64,000 bases of DNA from Nansenia antarctica (Eukaryota; Chordata; Actinopteri; Argentiniformes; Microstomatidae). The notes under the pieces are model-generated. The model was not told where the DNA came from. It saw nothing but the letters and a program-made list of their open reading frames with translations, and ran no database searches. Numbering within the stretch: position 1 is the first letter of the stretch; each line of letters starts with the position of its first letter. Positions 1 through 10,851 of the stretch are shown piece by piece. The DNA is taken from NCBI GenBank assembly GCA_963989245.1, contig OZ022345.1, positions 21,983,696 through 22,047,695 on the forward strand. The letters are read 5' to 3'. The position numbers and the translations under genes were made by a program.

Positions 1-1985
1 AGGGGTCCCTCGCCTGGAGGTGAACCTCTTGAAGGACATGAGGAAGCTGTCGCTTGTGAGCTGGTGCAGAACTTCCAGGTGCATTGCTCTCGTCGTCATG
101 CACGTGTAGATGATGCCCCACCGCTTTTCGGAGGCTCGCCGGTTTCGGACTAGGAGTGGCCCGAAACAGTCGACCCCAGTAGAGTGGAACGGAGCCTGTC
201 TCAGTCGCAGCCGGTCCTCGGGCAGATCGGACATCATGGGCTGCGGCGGCGTGGCTCGCCACCTCTGGCAGTCCGAGCAGGACCTTTGATATCTCCGTAC
301 CGCCTCCCGTCCATGGAGTATCCAGAATCTCCGTCGTACCTCCGCGAAGACACGCTCTCCACCCGCGTGCTGCACTTTGTCATCATGGTGCTTGATGACC
401 AACCTGGTGACCTGATGCTTAGTGGGAAGCACGATGGGATGCTTCGTGTCCAGGTCTAGATCTTGAGCGCGGCGCAGTCTGCCACCCACGCGAATGAGAA
501 CACCGTCGAGCTCTGGAGCTAAGCCGCGGAGTCTACTGTCCGAGGGGATCGGCTTCCCTTTCTCGAGACACTCCCGCTCTCGGGAGAAGGCATCCTGTTG
601 GGCACTCTGCAGCACCAGGAGCTCCGCCGCGGTGTAATCTTCGGCGCTGAGCGTAGTATCTAGGGGTAGACCGGCCTTGGAGCAGAACATCCTCTTCTGC
701 AGCTCTTCGAGCGTCTCACACTCCTCTCCTGGAGTAGTCTCAGGGTCTACGACCTGGGTGACTCCGCAGAACAACGTCTTACGCAGCTCTTTGTCCTCTC
801 TGTCTTCGGCTAACGCCGGCGTGGCTGGCCACTCTGACTCCCGCTCCTGTAGGAAGTCTGGTCCCGTGTGATACAGGTGGGGCTCAGCCAGATCCTGTAG
901 AGTTGCCCCTCTCGTGATGACGTCAGCAGGGTTCCTCTTGGTGTCTACATAACGCCAGCAGTTCACCTCAGTCAACTCCAGAATCTCTGCGACTCGGGTG
1001 CCCACGAACACCTTATACCGACATGAGCTGGACTTCAACCACTGGAGGACGGTAGTGGAGTCTGACCACATGGTGACGCTCTTCAGAGGTAGCTGGAGCT
1101 CGTCGAGCAGGAACCTTCCCAGTTGCGCGCCGTTCAGGGCAGCACACAGCTCCAGTCTTGGGATGGACTGTTGCTTTTTCGGCGCCACTCGGGAACGTGC
1201 CAGGACAAACGAGACGTGGACTTCACCTCCAAGCTCTGCCGCTCTGACGTATGCCACGGACCCGTACGCCATCTCCGAGGCGTCGCAGAATACATGTAGC
1301 GTGATGACACTCCTCTCTAGGTCCGTGGAGGGAGGGAAGTAGCTCCGCTGCAGCTTGATGTGCTGGAGAGTGGGAAGTTCCTGCTCCCAGGCCTTCCACT
1401 TCTCTTCTAGGTGACGAGGCAGAGGATCGTCCCATCCTCGTTCTTGGGCCCACAGCTCCCGGACAAGCACCTTGGCCATCGTCGTGAAGGGAGCGATATA
1501 TCCCAGTGGGTCGTACTGGCTCGCTAGAGTGCTGTATATCGTTCTCATCGTGACGCGTTGAGGCTTGGCAGGCTTATTGCGATAGCGTAGAGTGTCGGTC
1601 TGGAACTGCCAGATAAGTCCGAGCGTCATCTCCTGAGCATCATCTGGTGAGTGAGAGACCCAAGCCTCGCTGCTGGTCGAGGTGGCCTCCTTCGGGAGGT
1701 CTCTGATGACTTGCGGGTCGTTGCTGGCCCACTGGCAGATCTCAAATCCACCCTCCTGGAGATGAGCACGCAGGTCCTGGACTAGCTGACGGGCTTCCGT
1801 GGCTGTCTTCGAACTGTGGAGGCAGTTGTCCACGTAAAAGCTCTTATGGACGGCGTCAAACACTCCAGGAGGTGCCGTCTCCTGCGCGGCGTGAGTCTGT
1901 AGCGCATAGGTAGCGCAGCAGGGGCTGCAGGTTGTCCCGAAGGGTAGCACCTCCCACTGGTAGATAGAGGGCTCGGGTCCTCTCT
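1..1985 (-). CDS. BEL/Pao retrotransposon pol, part 2: end of RT, RNase H, integrase (runs off the window)
   Basis: Read on - from about 1985 to base 1, one frame stays open and continues the RT begun upstream. It holds the RT catalytic motif FYVDN near 1840, then the RT/RNase H region typical of the Peptidase_A17-type Pao pol, including YDPLGYIAPF near 1500 and the RNase H motif FCDASEMAYG near 1280. An integrase follows, with an HxxxH...CxxC zinc-binding region near 270-370 and the first catalytic aspartate in STGVDCFGP near 165-190. The frame is shifted relative to the gag-side ORF at about 1975-1990, so one indel separates them. The reading frame is still open at base 1, so the integrase end and the 3' LTR lie outside the window. 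Domain order PR-RT-RH-INT is normal for BEL/Pao. Confidence 0.85.
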
Positions 1986-4900
1986 CCAGAGAAACCTCAT
2001 GAGTGGCTTGTCTTCCTCCAACATCCTGACCTGGTGAAACATTCGCTTAATGTCACCACTGACTGCGATCGGCTGCTGACGGAAGCGCACCAGAACTCCC
2101 AAGAGGGCTGGGGTCAAGGTTGGACCAGGGAGAAGATAGTGGTTGAGGTTGAGCTTCCCCACCTGGTAGCTACAGTTGAAGACCACTCGGTTCTTCCCGT
2201 TGTGGTGAACATTGTGGTGCGGGAGGTACCAAGACTCGGCACTCTGGTTCGCCTCGGCTGGCTCAAGCTTCTTCACCAGACCGGACTCCGTCAGTTTCTT
2301 CATCTCCGTTCGGTAAGAAGCAGCAAGGACCTCGTCCTTCCTCATACGCTTCTCAGTGCTGGTCAGACACTGTAGGACGGTTCGAGGGGATACTCGAAAC
2401 TCTGGCATGGGTTCTCTGCGGAGTAGTGGTGTGACGTATCTCTTAACGCCCTGGACTTCGATACGCACTGTCTTTGCTTTAAGGAGGTCTAGGGCGTAGA
2501 CGTCCTCCTTTGACCGTACGTAGAGCTTCTCATTCTTGTAGGGCGCAACGTCTAGCGTCCACAGCTTCTGGACGTTGTCTAGCAGCGCCGCATTCATGGA
2601 GTCCACACTGGTGTGAAGGCAGTTGATGGTCTGCACTTCTTCGGTGCGGACATGGAGGGATGACGTAGCTCTCCCGTCTCTATCTCTCCACTCGGTAGCG
2701 CCTTGGAGGGCCCACCCAAGCGCAGTCTTAACAGCCATCGGGCAGCCTGGTGGTCCTCTCAGCGGAGGACGGAGCGACACGATCAGTGCAGCGTTGTCCG
2801 AGCCGATGAGAAGGGTTGGCTCCGCTCCTTCTATCGGATGTAGGTCTACTCGCCGTAGGTGGGGATATCTTGCGCGTAACCTCTCCAGGGGGTAGTCGTA
2901 GCGGGAGAGCGCTAGCTGGTCGGCGGTGAAGACATTCTGAAGCCGATGTCTATCAGACGGCCGCCCCGCCGGGGAGATAGAGAAGTTGATTCTCGCCCCG
3001 GTGACCTCTTTAAGGTCGCGACGTATCGTGCGCAGAGTCAGCTTCTCCTCAGTCCCGTGGAGCCCCAACCGGCGCACTGCCTCCTGGAGGAGGATGGTCC
3101 GTTCCGACCCGTCGTCTAGAACGGCGTACGTGTCGTACACAGCGTTGTTGTGGTGAAGTCGGACCTTCACCACCTTCAGTAGGACCTTGGAGCCGCTGCT
3201 CTGGGTTGGGTCTAGGTAGTAGACAGGGGTTTCCTCTTCCGGTGCGCGACCGGACCTAGGGCTTCTGGTGCCCTCCGTGGACCTGGCGAGGGAGACCTCG
3301 TGTAGAATGTTGAGGTGGACCTCCTCACAGCGATTGCACTTTCTCCTCAAGGTGCAGTTCTTAGCCAGATGGTCGCGCCCACAGTTCCAGCACCTCTTGT
3401 TCTCCTCGAGCCACCCCTGCTTGGCCTCGGTACTCAGGTTGTTGAAGTCACTGCACTCATTGAACCAGTGCTCGCTGGTGCAGTACGGACATGGCGGTGG
3501 ACCTCTCCGTCCCTTTTGAGGGGGTTGAGAGGAATCCTTTCCCTCAGGTCGGGCTTTCCTCTCTCTCCGAGGCTCCTCCTCCGTGTGCAGCACTCCTACT
3601 GGGCGTCCTCTGTTCGAGCTCGGCCTGTCCCAGCGGTCTCCCTTCTCCCTCTCCTTCTTCGGCTCAGCGTAACCCATGGCGTCTACGTTGGTGTCATGCA
3701 CTTCCTCCAGTAGGAACTCCGCGAAGGCAGCCATGCTCAGACCCAACTTCCCGGGGTTACGAACGCGCTGCTGTCGCCGGAACCTCTCCTGCCGGAAGCG
3801 TGGGATCTTGCGGAGCAGCCGCTCTACGTTGGAGGTGCTGTTGATCTCGCTGGCGCCAGCTGGGCCCTGCGTCTTCAGCATTCCAACCAAGGTGTGCACG
3901 CGGAGCGCGAAGTCATCCAGCGCCCGTTCATCCTTGATGGGGGCCTGCTGTTCGAGGGCTTGCAGTTCAGCAAGGGCGTGGTTCCAGGGACGACCGTAGC
4001 GGGCATCCAAGTCGGCGAGCGCTCTGGTGTAAGGTGTCGGTGCGGAGGCATGGGCCAGAACCATGTTGTGGGCTCTGGGGTTCCTCACATGCTGAAGGAG
4101 AATCGCATATTTGTAGGACTCTGAGCAGGAGTCGTCCAAGAGCGTGTCTAGGCAGATGCGTAGCTCCACATACTGGCTCCTGTCCTCGTCCTTGAAGAAG
4201 GGGAACTTGGGTCCCTCCACCTGGGGAAACATCCTGTAGTGGATGATCGGGGCTGGAGTGACGGTCTGGGTGTCCGGCCTGCATGCATTTTGGTGCACTG
4301 GAGGACCTAGGAGTGTGCTACGCTCTTGGGGGATGGCTCCCCTCCCGGGCAGCGACGCTGGCTCCCTCTGGGCCGCGTAGCGGTCGGGTCCCTGGTCCTC
4401 TTCCTTCCAGGTGGTCAGCTGGGCCTGTAGTTGGACAGTCATGGCGGGGGTCATGGAGCCATCGGCGGGGGGTTCCGGAGATGGCACTCGAGAGGGCCGT
4501 GCGGATGATGCTCTGGAGCTACGGGCCGACGGAGCTCTGCTGATGCACACGTCGCGCATGGTCTGCATCACTTCCTCCATCTTCTCCGCGTGCAGTTGCT
4601 CTCTCGCCATCTGCCTCTCCGCCGCGCGTTCCGCCCCCTCCATCTGGAGGCGGTCGCGCTCCATCTGGAAGCGTTCACGTTCTAGCGCCTCCTGGCGCTG
4701 TCTCTCCGCCGCCTCCATCTGGAGGCGCTCGCGCTCGAAATGGATGCGTTCCCTCTCTCGTTCACGCTCGAACTGGAGGCGTTCTCGCTCTAACGCCACC
4801 TCGGCCTGTTGGCGCATACATTCGGACAGCGCGGCACTACTCCCTCTGGAGTGCAGGCTATCCGCCCCAGAGGCAGAACTGCCCACGGAAACCCTGGACC

Positions 4901-5315
4901 GGGAGGAAGCCACTGAGCGGCAGGAGCTAGGTCTCGAGCGCGCCGTACTGGGAGGCAGATCGTTAAGGCTGAGGCCCTCCCTCTTCCGCCCGCAGGCGCT
5001 GTCGGACCGGGCCTCTCCTTCCTGCTCTTCCGTTTCCACGGCAAAACCCTGCGGTTCTGCCATCTCATCCTCAGGCTGGTGCTCTTTGAGGGCTGCCTCA
5101 GTGCTAGCCACCCGCGCGCCGGCGGACACCTCGGCCTCTCCGACCACTGTATCCCGTGGAGTGCGCTCCTCGCTACCACTCAGTGAGCTTTCGAGCTCAA
5201 GCTCATACTCCTGTAACCTCGGAGGCAACCGCGGGACTCTCTGTGGTCGTGGCTCTGGCTCAGGGGGCGGAGAAGGGGGGGTAACTGTCTGGTCTGGTTG
5301 GCTGCGCTCAGCCAT
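1782..5315 (-). CDS. BEL/Pao retrotransposon gag-protease-RT polyprotein
   Basis: 1177-codon ORF starting at the ATG 38 bases inside the leader. Order: acidic N-terminus; long charged helical stretch rich in RERE/MERE (about residues 165-260), likely coiled coil; DUF1759-type Pao gag around FPQVEGPKFPFFKDE; zinc knuckles CPYCTSEHWFNEC and CWNCGRDHLAKNC; DUF1758-type aspartic protease with VLDDGSERTIL; and the start of reverse transcriptase (VVFNCSYQVGK, SGDIKRMFHQV). After FLWRE the frame leaves the RT sequence and ends in unrelated residues at 1782. The true RT continues in another frame, so the last 65 or so residues are out of frame. The element is otherwise well preserved and probably young. 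It makes particle, protease and reverse transcriptase proteins for its own retrotransposition. Confidence 0.88.
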   Translation of the reverse strand: MAERSQPDQTVTPPSPPPEPEPRPQRVPRLPPRLQEYELELESSLSGSEERTPRDTVVGEAEVSAGARVASTEAALKEHQPEDEMAEPQGFAVETEEQEGEARSDSACGRKREGLSLNDLPPSTARSRPSSCRSVASSRSRVSVGSSASGADSLHSRGSSAALSECMRQQAEVALERERLQFERERERERIHFERERLQMEAAERQRQEALERERFQMERDRLQMEGAERAAERQMAREQLHAEKMEEVMQTMRDVCISRAPSARSSRASSARPSRVPSPEPPADGSMTPAMTVQLQAQLTTWKEEDQGPDRYAAQREPASLPGRGAIPQERSTLLGPPVHQNACRPDTQTVTPAPIIHYRMFPQVEGPKFPFFKDEDRSQYVELRICLDTLLDDSCSESYKYAILLQHVRNPRAHNMVLAHASAPTPYTRALADLDARYGRPWNHALAELQALEQQAPIKDERALDDFALRVHTLVGMLKTQGPAGASEINSTSNVERLLRKIPRFRQERFRRQQRVRNPGKLGLSMAAFAEFLLEEVHDTNVDAMGYAEPKKEREKGDRWDRPSSNRGRPVGVLHTEEEPRRERKARPEGKDSSQPPQKGRRGPPPCPYCTSEHWFNECSDFNNLSTEAKQGWLEENKRCWNCGRDHLAKNCTLRRKCNRCEEVHLNILHEVSLARSTEGTRSPRSGRAPEEETPVYYLDPTQSSGSKVLLKVVKVRLHHNNAVYDTYAVLDDGSERTILLQEAVRRLGLHGTEEKLTLRTIRRDLKEVTGARINFSISPAGRPSDRHRLQNVFTADQLALSRYDYPLERLRARYPHLRRVDLHPIEGAEPTLLIGSDNAALIVSLRPPLRGPPGCPMAVKTALGWALQGATEWRDRDGRATSSLHVRTEEVQTINCLHTSVDSMNAALLDNVQKLWTLDVAPYKNEKLYVRSKEDVYALDLLKAKTVRIEVQGVKRYVTPLLRREPMPEFRVSPRTVLQCLTSTEKRMRKDEVLAASYRTEMKKLTESGLVKKLEPAEANQSAESWYLPHHNVHHNGKNRVVFNCSYQVGKLNLNHYLLPGPTLTPALLGVLVRFRQQPIAVSGDIKRMFHQVRMLEEDKPLMRFLWREDPSPLSTSGRCYPSGQPAAPAALPMRYRLTPRRRRHLLECLTPSIRAFTWTTASTVRRQPRKPVS

Positions 5316-5331
5316 GCTATCACTACACTAC

Positions 5332-5353
5332 CTATCCGGCTCGAAGGACCAAT
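5332..5353 (-). other. Primer-binding site of the BEL/Pao element
   Basis: Directly inside the LTR, read on -, the sequence is ATTGGTCCTTCGAGCCGGAT. This fits the PBS position, starting two bases after the terminal CA of the LTR. I recall a similar TTGGTCCTTCGAGC motif at this position in BEL/Pao elements; which tRNA primes it was not determined. Confidence 0.6.
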
Positions 5354-5490
5354 TGTAACCAGGGAGTAGCTGAAAGGACTGTATAATTTAGGAAGGGGCT
5401 GGTTATCTAACTAACTCTAAGATAAATAGGCAGTGTAGGAGGATACAGGCAGGGGGCGCCAGCAAACCGTTAGACTAGCAGTTACTATCG

Positions 5491-5561
5491 TTAGCATTAG
5501 CATGGAATTAGCATTAGCATTAGCCTTGGAATTAGCATTAGCATTAGCCTTGGAATTAGCA
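5491..5561. repeat. Short tandem repeat in the BEL LTR
   Basis: Imperfect repeats of TTAGCATTAGCAT and GGAATTAGCATTAGCATTAG, about three copies of a 24-26 base unit, inside U5 of the LTR. Confidence 0.8.
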
Positions 5562-6180
5562 TACAAACAACTAACACACGGTAACGGTATCACATATGAA
5601 CAACACATTTATTTACATGACTGATGTATACATCCCCAGATATATACATTCCCTCCCCGCCGGCCACACACACACTCAATCACTCACTCATAGTCTCTGG
5701 CCTGAACAGGCTTATAGTCCCGGGCTGTGGTGCGCGTTGAGGCCTGGTCGGATGGCATGTGCGTCGAGGAAGGTAGCAGACAAAAGGGGGGGGGTGACGT
5801 AGCAACGCGGAGGGAAAGGGCCTTCTTCGTAGTCCGCGCCGAGGGGTGAAGGGCTCAGGTCCGGGTGGTCCACGTCGAAGCTCCGATGGAGTCAGCGTTC
5901 GGTCGCAGTCCGCTCGTGGAGGCGACGATTCTGTCCAGTTTGGCGTCTCGCTTGGTCCAACGTTTAACAGCCGGCTGCTGGCAAGGCTGTCTAACGGGGA
6001 CACAACTAAACGGGCTATACAGCTCTGAACTCGATAATCACTTTCCTGGCGTCTTCAGCTTCTGCACGGTGTGCGTGTTACTGAATCCGCCATCTTAGAT
6101 TGACTTCTCGTTACTCTCTCTCGTTTGGTCTCTCTCGTTCTGATTCTCATCACACACTGACTCACGGACCACTTCCGTCT

Positions 6181-6190
6181 CTTATATATA
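6181..6190 (-). promoter_or_regulatory. TATA box of the BEL LTR
   Basis: TATATATAAG on -, about 200 bases inside the LTR start and upstream of the AATAAA signal at 5613-5608. Position and strand fit the retrotransposon promoter. Confidence 0.45.
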
Positions 6191-6670
6191 CACCACCGAA
6201 CCTAGCATCCGGGTCACGGACACACCCCGGATATACTACGTCATCAAACATATACATAAACATTACAATAATAATACATACACCTTCATGAAACGTACAG
6301 AAATAGTATAGAAAATAACAAAGGAAATAACTGGGGCAAAATAGGGCTGGTTTGGGGAAACTAAACTGGCTCTAAACTGTGGGCCTTCACAACAAACCGT
6401 GCATATAAAAAATATGCATAAAAAGACCTTTTATCAATCTCTGATTGCAAATTCATCCTATTCCAACACTGGCTGTGGTTTCAATCATAAATATCTAAAT
6501 ATCTTTTGGGGACACTCATTGGCAAGTTACACAACAAAAGTATTCAATTCATAGGCAGTGTTTTCCACAGAAACATCAGCCACGGGTTTGACACTATTTA
6601 CATCCCAATACAAACTGTAATGAGCTCATTGACCATTTGTCTGGGTTTCTGTGGAATGTTTTTAAAAAGG

Positions 6671-7068
6671 CACAACAAAATACTGGAAAGAAACATCACA
6701 CAATAATGAAAATGACACCAACATATTACTCATGAAACACACATTAAGATACGATCAGACATGACTGGACCCAACTACTGAAACATTCAAACGTAATAAT
6801 AAGGAGAAAAGAGGTGTGTGGATGTGATCCCAGACAGGATGTCTGCTAGGTGCCTCATTCATCTGTGACACAAAGGACCAGAACACTTGTAATGTGGTGT
6901 CAGCAGCAGATGGTTCAAATCTGTTAGATAGAGAGATCATCCTTAGCAACCTCTTCTGGATTACCAGTGATGTGTTGAGATATGAGGGATATGTGGCAGC
7001 CCAGACTATATTACATTTGACTACTGTGTGGTATTGACTTCTATGACCCCTGCATGGCACAGCAGCTC
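6671..7068 (-). pseudogene. LINE reverse-transcriptase 3' fragment (copy 1)
   Basis: On -, the reading frame 7060-6755 encodes a stretch resembling the C-terminal part of Rex1/CR1-like LINE reverse transcriptases: CNIVWAATYPSYLN, then IQKRLLRMISLSNRF. It has no catalytic core, so it is a fragment of a dead element. The whole 398-base block recurs at 8132-8528 with few differences. On its 5' side (higher coordinates) it runs straight into a 33-bp minisatellite. Family assignment rests on recognised motif shape. Confidence 0.55.
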
Positions 7069-8131
7069 ACTGCTTTACATTGTTACCTAGTTAACTATAA
7101 CACTGCTTTACATTGTTACCTAGTTAACTAGAACACTACTTTACATTGTTACCTAGTTAACTATAACACTACTTTACATTGTTACCTAGTTAACTATAAC
7201 ACTGCTTTACATTGTTACCTAGTTAACTAGAACACTGCTTTATATTGTTACCTAGTTAACTAGAACACTGCTTTACATTGTTACCTAGTTAACTAGAACA
7301 CTGCTTTACATTGTTACCTAGTTAACTAGAACACTACTTTACATTGTTACCTAGTTAACTATAACACTACTTTACATTGTTACCTAGTTAATTAGAACAC
7401 TGCTTTACATTGTTACCTAGTTAACTAGAACACTGCTTTACATTGTTACCTAGTTAACTAGAACACTACTTTACATTGTTACCTAGTTAACTACAACACT
7501 ACTTTACATTGTTACCTAGTTAACTAGAACACTACTTTACATTGTTACCTAGTTAACTATAACACTACTTTACATTGTTACCTAGTTAACTATAACACTG
7601 CTTTACATTGTTACCTAGTTAACTAGAACACTGCTTTATATTGTTACCTAGTTAACTAGAACACTGCTTTATATTGTTACCTAGTTAACTAGAACACTGC
7701 TTTACATTGTTACCTAGTTAACTAGAACACTACTTTACATTGTTACCTAGTTAACTATAACACTACTTTACATTGTTACCTAGTTAATTAGAACACTGCT
7801 TTACATTGTTACCTAGTTAACTAGAACACTGCTTTACATTGTTACCTAGTTAACTAGAACACTACTTTACATTGTTACCTAGTTAACTACAACACTACTT
7901 TACATTGTTACCTAGTTAACTAGAACACTACTTTACATTGTTACCTAGTTAACTATAACACTACTTTACATTGTTACCTAGTTAATTAGAACACTGCTTT
8001 ACATTGTTACCTAGTTAACTAGAACACTGCTTTACATTGTTACCTAGTTAACTAGAACACTACTTTACATTGTTACCTAGTTAACTAGAACACTGCTTTA
8101 CATTGTTACCTAGTTAACTAGAACACTGCTT
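7069..8131. repeat. 33-bp minisatellite, array 1 (about 32 copies)
   Basis: Head-to-tail copies of a 33-base unit (CTGCTTTACATTGTTACC + TAGTTAACTAGAACA). Each unit contains the perfect 12-base palindrome CTAGTTAACTAG or a one-base variant. Variants (TATAAC, TACAAC, AATTAG, TTATATT) recur in the same order about every 396 bases, which is 12 units, so the array has higher-order structure. Confidence 0.95.
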
Positions 8132-8528
8132 CACAACAAAATACTGGAAAGAAACATCACACAATAATGAAAATGACACCAACATATTACTCATGAAACA
8201 CACATTAAGATAAGATCAGACATGACTGGACCCAACTACTGAAACATTCAAACGTAATAATAAGGAACAAAGAGGTGTGTGGATGTGATCCCAGACAGGA
8301 TGTCTGCTAGGTGCCTCATTCATCTGTGACACAAAGGACCAGAACACTTGTACAGTGGTGTCAGCAGCAGATGGTTCAAATCTGTTAGATAGAGAGATCA
8401 TCCTTAGCAACCTCTTCTGGATTACCAGTCATGTGTTGAGATATGAGGGATATGTGGCAGCCCAGACTATATTACACTTGACTACTGTGTGGTATTGACT
8501 TCTATGACCCCTGCATGGCACAGCAGCT
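8132..8528 (-). pseudogene. LINE reverse-transcriptase 3' fragment (copy 2)
   Basis: Near-identical duplicate of 6671-7068, again followed by the 33-bp minisatellite. The - frame 8410-8216 matches copy 1 from LRMISLSNRF onward, with one changed residue pair (TTVQ for TTLQ) and a stop upstream. Block and array together form a longer tandem unit of about 1.46 kb. Confidence 0.6.
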
Positions 8529-9010
8529 CACTGCTTAACATTGTTACCTAGTTAACTAGAACACTGCTTTACATTGTTACCTAGTTAACTAGAACACTAC
8601 TTTACATTGTTACCTAGTTAACTATAACACTACTTTACATTGTTACCTAGTTAACTATAACACTGCTTTACATTGTTACCTAGTTAACTAGAACACTGCT
8701 TTATATTGTTACCTAGTTAACTAGAACACTGCTTTACATTGTTACCTAGTTAACTAGAACACTGCTTTACATTGTTACCTAGTTAACTAGAACACTACTT
8801 TACATTGTTACCTAGTTAACTATAACACTACTTTACATTGTTACCTAGTTAATTAGAACACTGCTTTACATTGTTACCTAGTTAACTAGAACACTGCTTT
8901 ACATTGTTACCTAGTTAACTAGAACACTGCTTTACATTGTTACCTAGTTAATTAGAACACTACTTTACATTGTTACCTAGTTAACTAGAACACTGGTTTA
9001 CATTGTTAGC
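8529..9010. repeat. 33-bp minisatellite, array 2 (about 14.5 copies)
   Basis: Same unit as array 1, in the same orientation. It ends where GTTACC changes to GTTAGC at about 9007. Confidence 0.95.
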
Positions 9011-10089
9011 AGGCTCACAAAACAAGCTGTGTTAGTTGACTAGCGAGTGTGTCACATTGATTTTTAACAAAGTTGAAATGTATTTACATTTTCAAAATAA
9101 AGTTCCAAACATTGAACAACAGCTTCCACCCCATAGATGTAAATGTGTGTTTGTGTCGATAGACCAATGAGAAGTGAGAACATCTTGTCTTCCTTGTTGT
9201 TGTATTATTAGTATAAGTGTTACGGCTGTGTTGTGTTGTGTGCAGCCGTAGTGTGTTTGTGTGTTGTTTCTCCCAGGTGATTGTCCTTCCTCCTGCCTGC
9301 TGCCATGGTGACGGCTTGATTGACAGGTGTGCTGACTCACTCACCGAAGGGTGGAGGGGGGATGAAAGGCTGGGAGAGACGTGGTGCCAGTGGGCCAGAC
9401 GACAACTGCCCAGTTGTTTTTGTGTTGGTGTTGTTTGATACAGCTGTAGTATGGTATCTTAGTTTTGTAGGTTGTGTTTGTTAATCTGATTTGATCTGTT
9501 AGTTAGGGTTAGAGTTAGGGTTACCACTTGGTCAGTTAATTAAATTACTTTATCATTCATTTATACATTAGATTCATTTCGCTCTTCTTTTATAGAGTAG
9601 TTTTCAGTTCATGTGTTTCTAGGAAACCTGTTTGTGTTTCTATTTTACAATGAATCTTGTTTCATTTATATTCTCCCACCTCCTCTAGTTCTTTATCTTA
9701 TTGATACATCCCATATCCGTAGATCTTATATGGGGTCGTAACAATAAGACTGATCTGTTAATCACACCGTATGTACCCTAAGGGTACCCTTAGGGGTCAA
9801 TTCTTGTGAGCCTAGCCCACTCACATGTGTCTTTATTAGTGGTTAATTAGTAGAATTGACATGACAAGACACAGCTGTGTGTCACCCCTCATGGCTGAAA
9901 CTCACTTGATCCATATTCTACAAGTGTTGCTGAGTACAGTGGTAGGGATCATGTTTATAGCCTTGGAAATATGTTTGTGTGTACAGTCCATTATGGGTTC
10001 CCTATGCAACCTAGAGGTGGCACTTTTAACTGTTGGGACGCAGGAAAGGACCAAGAATACTTTGTATCACACCTCTCAAGGTTGAAACT
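9011..10089. other. Region without a recognised gene
   Basis: I see no convincing coding sequence. There is a short telomere-like run (GTTAGGGTTAGAGTTAGGGTT, about 9505-9524). Two diverged copies of a segment around CACCCCTCATGGCTGAAACTCACTTGAT occur near 9880 and 10070, the second leading into the 15-bp array. Overlapping short ORFs on both strands at 9084-9438 look random. Confidence 0.5.
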
Positions 10090-10180
10090 CACTTGATTCA
10101 TATTGACTTGATTCATATCCACTTGATTCATATCCACTTGATTCATATTCACTTGATTCATATTCACTTGATTCATATTA
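10090..10180. repeat. 15-bp tandem repeat, about 6 copies
   Basis: Repeats of ACTTGATTCATATTC with T/C and G variants, just upstream of the Gypsy LTR remnant. Confidence 0.9.
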
Positions 10181-10191
10181 CTCAGTAGGCT

Positions 10192-10442
10192 ATGTTGTAT
10201 CCATGGGTATGGTTTAGTCTTGTGTGTTATAATGATATGAATGGTATGATAACTAATCATTATTTGATGTTATGACAAAGATCACCCCTTTCGTCTGTGA
10301 GCGGTTGAGATGGGGCGAGAGCTGTTTTGTGCTGGCGCCTACCATTAAATAACCACCATTTTGTTTGCACATTCAGATAAATAAACAGCTTGAAAGTGAA
10401 CCTGTGTGCCTGCCTGGTCTGTCCGGATTGTGAGGGGTTACA
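10192..10442 (+). mobile_element. Ty3/Gypsy element 1: truncated 5' LTR
   Basis: About 250 bases match the end of the 3' LTR (20466-20715) with about three differences, and finish at the same GGGGTTACA. The first 560 or so bases of the LTR are not found upstream, so this LTR is truncated or rearranged at 10192. AATAAA-like and CAG-rich U3/R features are shared with the 3' copy. Confidence 0.8.
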
Positions 10443-10444
10443 AC

Positions 10445-10461
10445 TGGTGCCGCGACCCTGC
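10445..10461 (+). other. Primer-binding site of Gypsy element 1
   Basis: TGGTGCCGCGACCCTGC begins two bases after the LTR terminal CA, the expected place for tRNA priming. Confidence 0.65.
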
Positions 10462-10851
10462 GACTTCAAAGGATCAGCCCATCGCCGATCCAACATCCTA
10501 CGGACCCCAGGCCGGCTGTCGAAGAGCCCCATAGATGTATTGAGGTTCCATGAATGATACAGTTCTATGTATAGCAGACGAATTTATCAGACACAACGCA
10601 GAACGAGTACTACAGTAATATTTAGCAGGCAATTGAATAGTTAGTCTAGTACTGATCTAGTAATTATTTAGCTTGGGTAGCAGTAGAAGTGATTTTAACT
10701 GCCATTTGCCATTTGCCTGTCACTAATGGTTTACAGTGAGTGTTTTTGTTTTGGGTCGGTCATTATGTTATACACTGAGTGATTTATTTTCTTTTGGCAC
10801 AATTTATTCAGTCAATTTTATGTCATACGATTTAGATACTAGTGAGTAGAT

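Larger units (their letters stand above)
5354..6391 (-). mobile_element. 5' LTR of the BEL/Pao element
   Basis: The LTR occupies about 1038 bases on -, beginning TGTGAAGGCC (6391 downward) and ending CTGGTTACA at 5354, next to the primer-binding site. On - it has a TATA box (TATATATAAG, 6190-6181) and an AATAAA polyadenylation signal at 5613-5608, in the order expected for U3-R-U5. The outer boundary rests on the TG...CA ends only, since the partner LTR is outside the window and no target duplication can be checked. It also contains a short tandem array at 5491-5561. Small ORFs here on both strands show no recognisable protein. Confidence 0.65.

Noticed and set aside
4411..5358. 315-codon + strand ORF
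   Set aside because: Exact antisense shadow of the BEL gag region; no domain, and it reads the complement of the charged helical repeats.
5680..6003. 107-codon ORF in the BEL LTR
   Set aside because: GC-rich LTR sequence with no recognisable motif and competing ORFs on the other strand.
7069..9010. CRISPR-like array
   Set aside because: Units are contiguous 33-mers without spacers, in animal DNA; it is a minisatellite.
10443..10851. tRNA gene near the Gypsy leader
   Set aside because: The TGGTGCCG motif is a primer-binding site complementary to a tRNA end; no cloverleaf or A/B boxes seen.
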